Origin: Hoeflea sp.
GTDB taxonomy: Bacteria; Pseudomonadota; Alphaproteobacteria; Rhizobiales; Rhizobiaceae
DNA: 56,529 nt
Reading direction: 5' to 3'
Assembly (NCBI RefSeq): GCF_030682515.1
Contig: NZ_JAUXOD010000070.1
Location: 1 to 56,529, forward strand
Shown here: positions 1 to 9,544 of the stretch, one piece after another
How the letters are laid out: every line of letters starts with the position of its first letter
How positions within the stretch are numbered: position 1 is the stretch's first letter
The notes under the pieces: generated by a model
Seen by the model: only the letters and a program-made list of their open reading frames with translations
Databases searched by the model: none
Told to the model about the DNA's origin: nothing
Made by a program: the position numbers and the translations under genes

Positions 1-652
1 CCGACCCCGCCATGAATTCATGGTCGGCCAGATGCCGGTCGAGCACGTCGAGCTGGCGCTTGACCTCCATGGCGAAGCGGTCGATGGCGTATTTGATCTT
101 CATCGGCGCATAGGCGTAGAAATGCCCGAAGCCGCCGCCGAGATAGGGGCCGGCGCCCATCTGCCACATCAGCCAGTTCATGGTCTCGGCGCGGGTGCGC
201 GGGTCGGTCGACAGGAACGCGCCGTATTTCTCGGCGAGGTAGAACAGGATCGAGCCGCTCTCGAACACGCGGATCGGCGCGCCGCCGCCCCGGGGCGCGT
301 GATCCATCAGCGCCGGGATCTTGGAATTCGGGTTGACGTCGACAAAGCCCGAGCCGAACTGGTTGCCCTCGCCGATGTCGATGCGCCAGGCGTCATATTC
401 GGCGTCCGCGTGCCCGGCTTCGAGCAGCTCTTCCAGCATCACCGTGACCTTGACGCCATTGGGCGTGGCCAGCGAATAGAGCTGCAGCGGATGCTTGCCC
501 ACCGGCAGCTCCTTGTCGTGGGTGGCGCCTGCGATCGGCCGGTTGATATTGGCGAACTGCCCGCCATTGCCCTTCTCCCACTGCCAGACGTCCTCCGGCT
601 GGTAGCCTGCGGGGAAGTTCTTCTCGGGCGGAAATTTTGTCTCGTCAGTCAT
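1..652 (-). CDS. yghU: YghU-type glutathione S-transferase (3' end outside window)
   Basis: Reading the minus strand from the ATG at 652 gives 217 residues before the window ends, so the C-terminus is missing. The product matches the YghU/nu-class glutathione transferases, which act in the cytoplasm as glutathione-dependent disulfide-bond reductases rather than conjugating enzymes. Visible hallmarks are a long N-terminal extension, the stretch FANINRPIAGATHDKELPVG, the thioredoxin-fold segment HPLQLYSLATPNGVKVTVMLEE, the glutathione-contacting VNPNSKIPAL and ESGSILFYLAEKYG, and the helical-domain start around MNWLMWQMGAGPYLGGGFGHFY. Similarity to E. coli YghU is obvious along the whole visible part. 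The gene stands alone, separated from its neighbour by repeats. Family assignment is very secure; the physiological substrate is not known. Confidence 0.95.
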   Translation of the reverse strand, partial: MTDETKFPPEKNFPAGYQPEDVWQWEKGNGGQFANINRPIAGATHDKELPVGKHPLQLYSLATPNGVKVTVMLEELLEAGHADAEYDAWRIDIGEGNQFGSGFVDVNPNSKIPALMDHAPRGGGAPIRVFESGSILFYLAEKYGAFLSTDPRTRAETMNWLMWQMGAGPYLGGGFGHFYAYAPMKIKYAIDRFAMEVKRQLDVLDRHLADHEFMAGS

Positions 653-1026
653 GGATCGGGATCCTTTTTGGTGAAGGTGGGTTCACCGGGAATATAGGGT
701 ATATGCGGCTGATTGCAGCAGTTTGTGTGCATGAGGGGACTCCCTCTTTAAGGGAGTTGCCAGAGGGTTTTCCCCACCTCCCCTCAAGGGGGAGGCGGGG
801 AGTCTGCAGGCGAATCCCGCACTCAAGGCCTGGGTGTTGACCAAAGCCCGCCCCACCGTCATGCCGGACTTGATCCGGCATCCAGCCAGCCCGGGTCCCC
901 GGGCTGAAACGAGTCCTTTGACCCGGCAGACGCCGGGTCGCTGGATCCCGGATCAGGTCCGGGATGACGGAAGACGCGATATCTCTCGCCGTTTCGGGCC
1001 GCGTGCAGTGGGTAGCCGTCCTCGCC
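653..1026. other. Intergenic region filled with repeat elements
   Basis: This 374-base gap has no credible gene. It holds a small hairpin of the form ACTCCCT...AGGGAGT near 739-756, a CCTCCCCTCAAGGGGGAGG-type palindrome at about 775-795, and the 114-base palindromic element listed separately (857-970). Short open frames across it are read-through of the repeat sequence. Confidence 0.7.
857..970. repeat. Alphaproteobacterial palindromic intergenic repeat, copy 1
   Basis: The ends are imperfect inverted repeats of about 30 bases: CGTCATGCCGGACTTGATCC at the left, and the complement of a GGATCAGGTCCGGGATGACG end at the right. An internal hairpin CCCGGC-agac-GCCGGG lies at about 922-938. The same unit recurs at 1730-1837 and, more diverged, at 29042-29125. 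Such GTCAT-CCGGACTTGATCCGG repeats are common between genes in alphaproteobacteria. They behave like small non-autonomous elements and can form stable RNA hairpins. Confidence 0.8.
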
Positions 1027-1437
1027 TCAGACATCGTCGCTCCAGCCGCCGTAATCATCGTCGCTCACCTGTTCGAGCCAGGTGACAGCCACGCCGTCGA
1101 GCGCCTCCTGGATGGCGATGTGCGTCATCGCCACGTCGGGCGCGGCGCCGTGCCAGTGCTTCTCGCCCGGCGGAAACCAGACCGCGTCGCCCGGCCGGAT
1201 CTCCTCCACCGGCCCGCCATCGTGCTGGGCCCGGCCGAGGCCGGAGGTGACGATGATCGTCTGCCCCAGCGGATGGGTGTGCCAGGCGGTGCGCGCGCCG
1301 GGCTCGAACGTCACCGCCGCGCCCTGCACCCGGCCCGGCGCTTCGGCTGTGAACAATTTGTCGAGGCGGACGGCGCCTGTGAAGTAATCTTCCGGGCCCT
1401 TGGCCGAGGGCGTCGATCCTGCGCGGGTGATCTTCAT
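1027..1437 (-). CDS. Cupin protein of the (R)-mandelonitrile lyase-like family
   Basis: A 136-residue single-domain cupin. The sequence is very close to the manganese-dependent bacterial cupin hydroxynitrile lyases (the GtHNL/AcHNL type). It starts [21 protein letters not shown], has the metal-binding motif in [20 protein letters not shown] (His, His and Gln ligands), then the second cupin motif [18 protein letters not shown] with its His ligand, and [13 protein letters not shown]. Proteins of this group are small cytoplasmic metalloenzymes; cyanohydrin cleavage has been shown for a few, but the natural role of most is unknown. The gene stands alone between two copies of a composite repeat (about 772-970 and 1648-1837), which may matter for its mobility. 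The cupin fold and family are sure; hydroxynitrile lyase activity is only a possibility. Confidence 0.85.
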   Translation of the reverse strand: MKITRAGSTPSAKGPEDYFTGAVRLDKLFTAEAPGRVQGAAVTFEPGARTAWHTHPLGQTIIVTSGLGRAQHDGGPVEEIRPGDAVWFPPGEKHWHGAAPDVAMTHIAIQEALDGVAVTWLEQVSDDDYGGWSDDV

Positions 1438-1470
1438 GGGATGGTCCTTTGATGTGGGCGGCTAGGACTT

Positions 1471-1671
1471 CCCAACCTCCCCCTTGAGGGGAGGTCGGAG
1501 AAGCAAGCCGGACGCGAAGCGGACGGCACAGCTGATCCGGGTGGGGGTATGAGGGCAAGGCGGGCTTGATTGACCCCCACCCGGCTCTGTCGCGCTGCGC
1601 ACGCCAATCGCCCCGGGGCCGAGCCACGGGTCTCGTCCCGTCCTTCGGACCCCCTCAAGGGGGAGGTTGGG
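1471..1671. repeat. About 200-bp MITE-like element with terminal inverted repeats
   Basis: The left end (1471-1496, core AACCTCCCCCTTGAGGGG) and the right end (1648-1671, core CCCCTCAAGGGGGAGGTT) are near-perfect inverted repeats about 22 bases long. Inside is a second inverted pair, CCGGGTGGGGG near 1537 and CCCCCACCCGG near 1575, so the element is a nested palindrome. It has no coding capacity. A piece of the same end sequence is found at 772-803. Together with the palindromic repeat at 1730-1837 it fills the gap between the cupin gene and pccB. Confidence 0.7.
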
Positions 1672-1729
1672 CGCCAGCATGTGAGTCCCACACTCAAGGC
1701 CCGGATGTGGACGCGAGTACCCGCCACTC

Positions 1730-1837
1730 CGTCATACCGGACTTGATCCGGTATCCAGCCAGCCCAAGTCCTGATAAGAGTCTTCCGACCCGGCAGACGC
1801 CGGGTCGCGGGATCCCGGCTCAAGGCCGGGATGACGG
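1730..1837. repeat. Alphaproteobacterial palindromic intergenic repeat, copy 2
   Basis: Same unit and orientation as 857-970: it starts CGTCATACCGGACTTGATCC, has the internal hairpin CCCGGC-agac-GCCGGG and ends GGCCGGGATGACGG. The 60-70 bases before each copy (CCTCAAGGGGGAGG followed by ACTCAAGGCC) are also alike. The real repeated unit is therefore a composite of about 190-200 bases placed as direct repeats on either side of the cupin gene. Confidence 0.8.
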
Positions 1838-1875
1838 GAATTCCAGCATATGCCGATGCAACAGCCATCATCCCC

Positions 1876-3408
<1,533 letters not shown>

Positions 3409-3520
3409 CCATAGCCTCTCTTTTCAAACCCCGTGCCGCCATGCCGGTCCATCCCGACTGGTAGCGCGAATGCGGCGCGCGGAACAGGGTTGAAAAGGTA
3501 AGCATGTTGCATTAGCAATC

Positions 3521-3549
3521 ATTGCAATTGTTTTTTGCAAACTTGCGAA
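3521..3549 (+). promoter_or_regulatory. Candidate PccR operator in the pccB/pccR divergent promoter
   Basis: The 148-base gap between the divergent genes holds repeated TTGCAA-type words: ATTGCAAT at 3521-3528, TTTGCAA at 3534-3540 and TTGCGAA at 3543-3549. PccR of Rhodobacter is reported to bind a TTTGCAAA-type repeat. The match is by eye; the spacing here (2 bases) is shorter than I recall for the described motif. Confidence 0.45.
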
Positions 3550-3556
3550 GTTGTCC

Positions 3557-4999
3557 ATGCGCGCACGCAAACTCTTCATCGGCGGCCGGATCCGCGCCAT
3601 TCGCGGCGAGCACGGATTGACGCAGGCGGGCTTTGCCACGCGGCTCGGCATCTCCGCCAGCTATTTGAACCAGATCGAGAACAACCAGCGCCATGTCAGC
3701 GCCTCGGTGCTGCTAGCGCTCGCCGAAGCCTTTGCGGTCGACATCACCACGCTGTCGGACCAGGACAGCGACCGGCTCTTGGCCGATGTGTCGGAGGCGC
3801 TGGCCGATCCGGTCTCGGGCGGGACCCAGCCGTCGCTCAACGACGTCAAGCTGGTGGTGCAGAACGCGCCGTCCTTTGCCCGCGCCTTCGTCGCCCTGCA
3901 CCAGGCGATGCGGCGCTCCGGCGACCAGCTGGCCGAACTCGACGAGACGCTGGAGCGTTCCGGCGCGCTCTCCGATCCCACGCCCTATGAGGAGGTGCGG
4001 GACTTCTTCCACTATGTCGACAACTACATCCACGAGCTCGATTTGGCCGGCGAGGCGCTGAGCCGGGAGCTTGCGAAAAGTCGCGGCGCGAGCCTGAAGG
4101 CGCTGGCCGACCACATCGAGCGCCGCCACCGGGTGCGGGTGGCGATCGGCGGCGGCGGCGACCCGGGGACAGGGCAGGGCGATGCGGCTGGCGGCGGGCT
4201 GCGCCGCTTCGATCCGTTGAGCCGCGTGCTCTGGCTCAACCCGCGCACGCCTGCCTCGACGCAGGCCTTCCAGATCGCCTTCCAGATCGCGCTGATCGAG
4301 CATGACGCGGCGATGACGCGGATCATCGCGGATGCGAAGTTCCGCTCGGCGGATGCCGCCGGCATCTGCCGCATCGGGCTCGCCAATTACTTTGCCGGCG
4401 CCGCGATCTTGCCCTATGGCGCGTTTTCGGCCGCCGCGCGCGAGCTGCGCCACGACCTGGTGCTGCTCGCCGACCGGTTCTCGACCAGCCTCGAGCAGGT
4501 GGCGCACCGGCTCTCGACCCTGCAGCGGCCGGGGCAGAAGGGCGTGCCGTTCTTCTTCGCCCGGGTCGACAAGGCAGGGAACATCACCAAGCGGCATTCG
4601 GCCACCAAGCTGCAATTCGCCCGTTTCGGCTCGGCCTGTCCGCTGTGGAACGCGCACTCCGCCTTCGAGACGCCGAACCGCATCATCCGCCAACTCGCCG
4701 AGACGCCCGACGGCGTGCGCTATCTCTGCCTCGCCACCGCGGTCACCAAGCCGGCGGGCGGCTGGCGCGATCCGGTGCAGACCTATGCCCTGGCGCTCGG
4801 TTGCGAGGTGACCCATGCGGGCGAGCTGGTCTATGCCGACGATCTCGACATCGCCCGCGCCAGGGCCTTCGAGCCGATCGGCGTCTCCTGCCGCATCTGC
4901 GAGCGCCGCGACTGCCACCAGCGCGCCGTTCCTCCGCTCAAGCGCCGGCTGATCGTCGACCCCAACACCCGCAAGACGGTGCCCTACGGGCTGGAGTGA
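3557..4999 (+). CDS. pccR: PccR/ScfR-type XRE regulator of propionyl-CoA metabolism
   Basis: A 480-residue transcription factor of the short-chain fatty acyl regulator family. Residues 1-65 form an XRE helix-turn-helix (GLTQAGFATRLGISASYLNQIENNQR). A helical middle and an IrrE-like region follow, and the C-terminus carries the conserved cysteine motif VSCRICERRDCHQRAVPP, characteristic of DUF2083. Relatives (PccR, RamB, MccR) sense short acyl-CoA status and control propionyl-CoA, acetate and glyoxylate-cycle genes. The ATG at 3557 is preferred over an in-frame TTG two codons upstream because other family members begin near MRARKLFIG. A glycine-rich insert (about residues 193-206) interrupts the IrrE-like part. 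The gene diverges from pccB, as expected for its direct regulator. Confidence 0.88.
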   Translation: MRARKLFIGGRIRAIRGEHGLTQAGFATRLGISASYLNQIENNQRHVSASVLLALAEAFAVDITTLSDQDSDRLLADVSEALADPVSGGTQPSLNDVKLVVQNAPSFARAFVALHQAMRRSGDQLAELDETLERSGALSDPTPYEEVRDFFHYVDNYIHELDLAGEALSRELAKSRGASLKALADHIERRHRVRVAIGGGGDPGTGQGDAAGGGLRRFDPLSRVLWLNPRTPASTQAFQIAFQIALIEHDAAMTRIIADAKFRSADAAGICRIGLANYFAGAAILPYGAFSAAARELRHDLVLLADRFSTSLEQVAHRLSTLQRPGQKGVPFFFARVDKAGNITKRHSATKLQFARFGSACPLWNAHSAFETPNRIIRQLAETPDGVRYLCLATAVTKPAGGWRDPVQTYALALGCEVTHAGELVYADDLDIARARAFEPIGVSCRICERRDCHQRAVPPLKRRLIVDPNTRKTVPYGLE

Positions 5000-5098
5000 C
5001 GCCGCCCGCTCCCGGCCTGTGCGGCCAAGACTTGCGGCGGGGAGTGCGCCGGGCTAGGAATTTGCACCCCGCGAAGGGAAAAGCGAAAGGCGGATGCG

Positions 5099-5545
5099 GT
5101 GACCAGCACGATCTATGTTCTCAACGGACCCAATCTCAATCTCCTGGGCAAGCGCCAGCCGGAGATCTATGGCCGCGAGACGCTCGCCGATGTCGAGATC
5201 GCCTGCCTGAGCCAGGCTGAAAGCTACGGCCTTCAAGTCCGCTTCCTGCAGTCCAACGCCGAGCACCAGTTGATCGACTGGATTCACGAGGCGCGCGACG
5301 AGGCGGCCGCCATCATCATCAATCCCGGCGCCTTCACCCATACCTCGATCGCCATCCTCGACGCGCTCAACGCCTTCGAGGGGCAGGTGATCGAGGTGCA
5401 TATCTCCAATGTGCACAAGCGCGAGGAATTCCGCCGCCATTCCTATGTCTCGCTCCGCGCCGACGGCGTCATCGCCGGCTGCGGCACGCAGGGCTATCTG
5501 CTCGCCATTGACCGTGTCGCCAAGCTGGTGACCGCCGCCAACTGA
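5099..5545 (+). CDS. aroQ: Type II 3-dehydroquinate dehydratase
   Basis: A 148-residue AroQ, the small dodecameric class of dehydroquinase that converts 3-dehydroquinate to 3-dehydroshikimate in the shikimate pathway (or, in reverse context, in quinate use). The motif [17 protein letters not shown] carries the active-site Arg19 and Tyr24. [12 protein letters not shown] and [17 protein letters not shown] carry the substrate-binding Asn and catalytic His region. The start is GTG at 5099, preceded by AAAGGCGG; no ATG is available near the conserved N-terminus. It ends 10 bases from the convergent acdR gene, and a short dyad CTGAGC...GCTCAG (5542-5559) spans both stop codons. No other shikimate gene is nearby, so the exact pathway role cannot be set from context. 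Confidence 0.93.
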   Translation: MTSTIYVLNGPNLNLLGKRQPEIYGRETLADVEIACLSQAESYGLQVRFLQSNAEHQLIDWIHEARDEAAAIIINPGAFTHTSIAILDALNAFEGQVIEVHISNVHKREEFRRHSYVSLRADGVIAGCGTQGYLLAIDRVAKLVTAAN

Positions 5546-5555
5546 GCAGTCCCGC

Positions 5556-6020
5556 TCAGAAGTCGAGCGGCGCGTTGTCGGTCACTTCCTTGATGACGAA
5601 GAAGCTGCGGATCTGGCGCACGCCCGGAAAGCCGATCAGCTGCTCGCCGTGCAGCCGGTTGAAATCGGCCATGTCGCGCACCCGGACCTTCAGGAAATAG
5701 TCGAAATCGCCGGCCACCAGATGGCAGTCGAGCACGAAGCTCAGCTTGCGGATGGCCGCCTCGAAGGCGGCGAAGCTTTCGGGCGTTGACCGATCGAGCA
5801 CGACGCCGACCATGACCAGCGCCCCGCGCGACACCGAGTGCGGATTCACCACGGCCCTGAAACCCTTGATGAAGCCCTCGTCGATGAGCCGCTGGGTGCG
5901 GCGGTGGCAGGTGGCCGGGCTGACGCTCACGCGCTGGGCGAGCTCGGCATTGGAGAGCCGGCCGTCGGACTGGAGCAGCTTGAGCATCCTGCGATCGATC
6001 TTGTCGAGTTCGGCTGTCAT
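5556..6020 (-). CDS. acdR: Lrp/AsnC-family regulator, AcdR type
   Basis: The product has 154 residues from the ATG at 6020, which has GGAAGG seven bases upstream; a start at 6050 would add ten residues without a ribosome site. The N-terminal helix-turn-helix is LDKIDRRMLKLLQSDGRLSNAELAQRVSVSPATCHRRTQRL, followed by the RAM ligand-binding domain (VMVGVVLDRS, CHLVAGDFDYFLKVRVRDM). It faces the ACC deaminase gene across a short divergent promoter. That is the arrangement known for acdR/acdS in plant-associated proteobacteria, where this Lrp-like protein activates acdS when ACC is present. Family assignment is certain; the AcdR name rests on the neighbour. Confidence 0.88.
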   Translation of the reverse strand: MTAELDKIDRRMLKLLQSDGRLSNAELAQRVSVSPATCHRRTQRLIDEGFIKGFRAVVNPHSVSRGALVMVGVVLDRSTPESFAAFEAAIRKLSFVLDCHLVAGDFDYFLKVRVRDMADFNRLHGEQLIGFPGVRQIRSFFVIKEVTDNAPLDF

Positions 6021-6062
6021 GAAAGAACCTTCCGCAGTTTTGCCATTCAATGGAAGACTGGC

Positions 6063-6101
6063 CTAGATTATGACCATTTTCATGGCAGATCTTAAATCTA
6101 G
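6063..6101. promoter_or_regulatory. Candidate AcdR operator in the acdR/acdS divergent promoter
   Basis: An AT-rich island in the 181-base gap contains nested dyads: outer CTAGATT (6063-6069) with AATCTAG (6095-6101), inner CCAT-tttc-ATGG (6074-6085), and AGAT-CTTAA-ATCT (6087-6099). Multiple weak dyads at helical spacing are typical of Lrp-type binding regions. The assignment is inference. Confidence 0.45.
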
Positions 6102-6201
6102 CGACGTCACTTTGAAAGCACCTTTCATCGCCTTTCGGCTAGTATTTTCTCCTGCGCATCCCCGCCTTTGCCAGACCCGGCCTCAACCACGGACACGACC
6201 C

Positions 6202-7221
6202 ATGAACCTTTCCAAATTCGAACGCTACCCACTCACCTTCGCAGGCCCCACCCCCATCGAGCACCTGCCGCGGCTGACGGCGGCCATCGGCGCCGGTGTC
6301 GAGATCTACGCCAAGCGCGACGATTGCAATTCGGGCCTGGCGCTCGGCGGCAACAAGCTGCGCAAGCTCGAATACATCGTGCCCGACGCGATCGCCGCGG
6401 GCGCCGACACGCTGGTCTCGATCGGCGGGGTGCAATCCAACCACACCCGCATGGTCGCCGCCACCGCCGCCAAGATCGGCATGAAATGCGTGGTCGTCCA
6501 GGAAAGCTGGGTGCCCCATGACGACGCGGTCTATGACCGGGTCGGCAACATTCTGTTGACGCGCCTGATGGGCGCCGACAGCCGGCTGGTCGACGAGGGC
6601 TTCGACATCGGCATCCGGAGAAGCTGGGAGGACGCCATGCAGTCGGTGCGCGACCGCGGCGGCGTGCCCTATCCGATCCCGGCCGGCGCCTCGGTGCACA
6701 AATATGGCGGGCTCGGCTATGTGGGCTTCGCCGAGGAAGTGCGCGCCCAGGAGGCCGAGATGGGCATCAAGTTCGACTTCATCGTCGTCTGCGTCGTCAC
6801 CGGCTCGACCCAGGCCGGCATGATCGTGGGCTTTGCCGCCGACGACCGCGCCGATCGCGTCATCGGCATCGACGGCTCGGGCACGCCCGGGCAGGTGCGC
6901 GCGCAGGTGCGCTTAATCGTCGACAACACCGCCGAGCTGGTGGAATTGGGCCGCATGGTGCGCGACGACGAGATCATCATCAACCCGGACTACGCCTACC
7001 CGGCCTATGGCGTGCCGAGCCACGAGACCAACGAGGCGATCAGGCTTGCCGCAAGGACCGAGGCGATGATCACCGACCCGGTCTACGAGGGCAAGTCGAT
7101 GCAGGGCATGATCGATCTCGCCCGCAAGGGCTTCTTCCCCGCGGGATCGAAGATCCTCTACGCCCATCTCGGCGGCGCGCCAGCGCTCAACGGCTACAGC
7201 TACACCTATCGCAACGGCTGA
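6202..7221 (+). CDS. acdS: 1-aminocyclopropane-1-carboxylate (ACC) deaminase
   Basis: A 339-residue fold-type II PLP enzyme that opens the cyclopropane ring of ACC, the ethylene precursor of plants, giving 2-oxobutyrate and ammonia. The PLP lysine is K52 in [10 protein letters not shown], and [11 protein letters not shown] and [11 protein letters not shown] are conserved. The two residues used to separate true ACC deaminases from D-cysteine desulfhydrases are those of a deaminase: E296 in [11 protein letters not shown] and L323 in YAHLGGAP (E295 and L322 in the Pseudomonas enzyme). The ATG at 6202 is chosen because [13 protein letters not shown] is the family N-terminus; longer in-frame starts run into the promoter. 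Together with divergent acdR this suggests contact with plants, algae or other ACC sources. Confidence 0.95.
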   Translation: MNLSKFERYPLTFAGPTPIEHLPRLTAAIGAGVEIYAKRDDCNSGLALGGNKLRKLEYIVPDAIAAGADTLVSIGGVQSNHTRMVAATAAKIGMKCVVVQESWVPHDDAVYDRVGNILLTRLMGADSRLVDEGFDIGIRRSWEDAMQSVRDRGGVPYPIPAGASVHKYGGLGYVGFAEEVRAQEAEMGIKFDFIVVCVVTGSTQAGMIVGFAADDRADRVIGIDGSGTPGQVRAQVRLIVDNTAELVELGRMVRDDEIIINPDYAYPAYGVPSHETNEAIRLAARTEAMITDPVYEGKSMQGMIDLARKGFFPAGSKILYAHLGGAPALNGYSYTYRNG

Positions 7222-7384
7222 ACAGGCCCGGCGACTGGGCCACGCAAACCGCCTCGCCCGCCGCCTCGCCCCCATGGGCGGGGCGCCGTCCGTCCGGCTT
7301 TTCTTTGCGGCGATTTGACACGGGTCAAGGCAGATATCCCGCTTCGGTGTCAAACTACTTTCTTTCAACAGAAAGGGGCTCCGC

Positions 7385-8491
7385 GTGGACGACATCAAAA
7401 GCGAACCGGTTGTAAAGCTTATGGACGGAGCCGCGCCGGAAAATCCGGCGGCCGCGCTCGACACCGGGGTGATGGACGAGATCCCGCCGGGGGCGAGCCA
7501 GGCCAGCCCGTCCCTGACTCAGACCGTCAGTCCGCCCGAGACCACCCGCGGCGGGGGCGCCGGGACCGACGAGGCGGACCTGCCCGAGGCGAGGCCCGGG
7601 CGCCTGCGGACCGCCGAGATCCGCAAGGACGACGCCGCCATCGCGCAACTGTTCGAGCAGGGCGTCTATCCCTACAGGACCAAGATGCGCCGCCTGGCCT
7701 ACGAGCACGAAAAGGCGCTGCTGCAGGTCGAGCTGCTCAAGGCCCAGCGCTGGATCGAGGCCACCGGCCAGAAGGTGATCATGCTGTTCGAGGGCCGGGA
7801 TGCCGCCGGCAAGGGCGGCACCATCAAGCGCTTCATGGAGCACCTCAACCCGCGCATGGCCCGCGTCGTGGCGCTGTCCAAGCCCACCGACCGCGAGCGC
7901 TCGCAATGGTTCTTCCAGCGCTATGTCGAGCATCTGCCGGCTGCCGGCGAAATGGTGCTGTTCGACCGGTCCTGGTACAACCGCGCCGGCGTCGAGCGGG
8001 TCATGGGCTTCTGCTCGCCCACCGAATATCTTGAATTCATGCGCGAGGCGCCCGAGATCGAGCGCATGCTAACCCGCTCCGGCATCCTGCTGTTCAAGTA
8101 CTGGTTCTCGGTCACGCAGGGCGAGCAGCTCAGGCGCTTCGCCGAGCGCGAGAAGGACCCGCTCAAGCAGTGGAAACTGTCGCCCATCGACAAGGCGTCA
8201 CTCGACAAATGGGATGACTACACCGAGGCCAAGGAAGCGATGTTCTTCTACACCGACACCGCGGACGCGCCCTGGACCATCGTCAAGTCCGACTGCAAGA
8301 AGCGCGCGCGGATCAACTGCATGAAGCATTTCCTCTCGAGCCTGCCCTATCCCAACAAGGACCGGTCGGTCGTGCATGCGCCGGACCGGCTGATCGTGGG
8401 ATCGAGCAGCCACGTCATCGGCGCCGATGACCATATTCTCGGCAAGACCCTGCATCCCGATATCCGCAAGCCCAAGGCTTCGGCCGGCTGA
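7385..8491 (+). CDS. ppk2: Polyphosphate kinase 2 (PPK2)
   Basis: A 368-residue PPK2-family kinase. It transfers phosphate between polyphosphate and nucleotides (typically GDP/ADP to GTP/ATP) in the cytoplasm. About 75 Pro/Ala/Gly-rich residues precede the kinase core. The core carries the Walker A MLFEGRDAAGKGGTIKRF, the lid-region SQWFFQRYVEHLPAAGEMVLFDRSWYNRAGVERVMGF with Walker B Asp, and KYWFSVTQGEQLRRF and WKLSPIDKASLDKWDDYT near the end. A single PPK2 domain of this length fits class I. The start is GTG at 7385, behind AAAGGGG. A strong intrinsic terminator follows at 8521, so the gene is probably transcribed alone. Confidence 0.93.
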   Translation: MDDIKSEPVVKLMDGAAPENPAAALDTGVMDEIPPGASQASPSLTQTVSPPETTRGGGAGTDEADLPEARPGRLRTAEIRKDDAAIAQLFEQGVYPYRTKMRRLAYEHEKALLQVELLKAQRWIEATGQKVIMLFEGRDAAGKGGTIKRFMEHLNPRMARVVALSKPTDRERSQWFFQRYVEHLPAAGEMVLFDRSWYNRAGVERVMGFCSPTEYLEFMREAPEIERMLTRSGILLFKYWFSVTQGEQLRRFAEREKDPLKQWKLSPIDKASLDKWDDYTEAKEAMFFYTDTADAPWTIVKSDCKKRARINCMKHFLSSLPYPNKDRSVVHAPDRLIVGSSSHVIGADDHILGKTLHPDIRKPKASAG

Positions 8492-8520
8492 ACTGCACGC
8501 CCCGCGGATCCATGCCTGGA

Positions 8521-8546
8521 AGCGCCGCCACAAGCGGCGCTTTTTC
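8521..8546 (+). terminator. Intrinsic terminator after ppk2
   Basis: Perfect 8-bp stem AGCGCCGC (8521-8528) and GCGGCGCT (8534-8541) with a five-base loop, followed by TTTTTCT. It separates ppk2 from the sulfur genes. Confidence 0.85.
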
Positions 8547-8563
8547 TGTGGGCTTCGGACCCG

Positions 8564-8606
8564 TATATATTTCGTCCCTTGAATATGGATTTTCGCTTAT
8601 ATATAT
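8564..8606. promoter_or_regulatory. AT-rich promoter/operator island before the sulfur genes
   Basis: In otherwise GC-rich DNA, the segment before the first YeeE/YedE gene holds TATATAT (8564-8570), GAATAT and TATATATAT (8598-8606). Similar persulfide operons in Rhizobiales and Xylella are controlled by the ArsR-type repressor BigR/SqrR at AT-rich dyads. That makes this the best place for such an operator, but no regulator gene is present in the window and the motif match is loose. Confidence 0.35.
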
Positions 8607-8666
8607 GGAGAGGAGAAACGCCAACGCCCCCGCAGCAAGATGGGCATGACGCAAGAGGGAAGCCGA

Positions 8667-9092
8667 ATGGAGACAGTTTTCACACCATGGATGTCGCTCG
8701 CGGGCGGCGTGCTGATCGGGATTTCGGCCACGCTATTGATGGCGATGAACGGCCGCATCGCCGGTATGACCGGCATCATGACAGGGATCATCCCGCCGTT
8801 TTCGACCGACTGGCCCTGGCGCGTTGCCTTCCTCGCCGGCGCCGTGATCGCGCCGGTCATCTATCTCGCCGCCGGCGGCGCCATCCCCTATGCCGTTCCC
8901 GTCGCCCTGCCGCTCCTGGCGCTGGGCGGCCTGATCGTCGGCGTGGGCGTCTATTTCGGCGCCGGCTGCACCTCCGGCCATGGCGTCTGCGGCATGGCGC
9001 GGCTGTCGCCGCGGTCGATTGCGGCGACCGTGACCTTCATGATCTTCACCGGACTGACCGTCTATGTCGTCCGCCATGTGGCGGGGCTCTGA
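8667..9092 (+). CDS. pmpA: YeeE/YedE (PmpA-type) sulfur transport half-protein
   Basis: A 141-residue membrane protein of the YeeE/YedE (DUF395) family, first of a pair. Four hydrophobic segments are visible, starting at WMSLAGGVLIGISATLLMAMNG. The diagnostic cysteine motif is FGAGCTSGHGVCGMARLS, which in the thiosulfate transporter TsuA/YeeE forms part of the sulfur-anion path through the inner membrane. Full-length TsuA has two such halves; here they are split into two genes, like PmpA/PmpB. The ATG at 8667 has GAGGGAA at good distance and is chosen over the ATG at 8640. The neighbours point to persulfide or sulfane-sulfur handling. Confidence 0.88.
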   Translation: METVFTPWMSLAGGVLIGISATLLMAMNGRIAGMTGIMTGIIPPFSTDWPWRVAFLAGAVIAPVIYLAAGGAIPYAVPVALPLLALGGLIVGVGVYFGAGCTSGHGVCGMARLSPRSIAATVTFMIFTGLTVYVVRHVAGL

Positions 9093-9095
9093 GCC

Positions 9096-9536
9096 ATGGC
9101 CAAGCTGTTTGCATCGCTCGTCATCGGCGCCATCTTCGGCCTCGGCATCGCCATCTCCGGCATGGCCAATCCGGCAAAGGTGCTCAATTTCTTCGACGTC
9201 GCGGGCACCTGGGACCCGAGCCTGATCTTCGTCATGGGCGGCGCGCTGCTGACCACGGCGCTTGGCTACCGGCTGGTGTTCGGCCGGCGGCAGAAGCCGA
9301 TGTTTGACGCCGCGTTTCATCTGCCGGTCAACAAGGCGATCGATACACGGCTTCTGGCCGGCTCGGCCACCTTCGGCATCGGCTGGGGCATCGCCGGTTT
9401 CTGCCCGGGCGGGGCCATTCCCGCGCTCGGCTTCGGCGGCGTTACGGTGATCGTGTTCACGGGCGCGATGGTGATCGGCATTGTGCTGGCCCGCTCCCTA
9501 GACGGGCTGCGCCAAAAGCCCGCCAAGGCATTCTGA
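9096..9536 (+). CDS. pmpB: YeeE/YedE (PmpB-type) sulfur transport half-protein
   Basis: A 146-residue membrane protein, second half of the pair, starting three bases after the stop of the first. Hydrophobic helices include LFASLVIGAIFGLGIAISGM and the last FTGAMVIGIVLARS. The cysteine motif here is GIGWGIAGFCPGGAIPALG. Split YeeE/YedE proteins of this type (DUF6691 in part) go with rhodaneses or persulfide dioxygenases in many proteobacteria. The two halves presumably form one inner-membrane transporter. The exact substrate (thiosulfate, sulfide or persulfide species) is not fixed by sequence. Confidence 0.87.
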   Translation: MAKLFASLVIGAIFGLGIAISGMANPAKVLNFFDVAGTWDPSLIFVMGGALLTTALGYRLVFGRRQKPMFDAAFHLPVNKAIDTRLLAGSATFGIGWGIAGFCPGGAIPALGFGGVTVIVFTGAMVIGIVLARSLDGLRQKPAKAF

Positions 9537-9544
9537 ACGAGTTT

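Noticed and set aside
857-1837. Regular repeats considered as CRISPR-like array
   Set aside because: Only two composite units, both palindromic and 870 bases apart with a gene between; no regular spacers and no cas genes.
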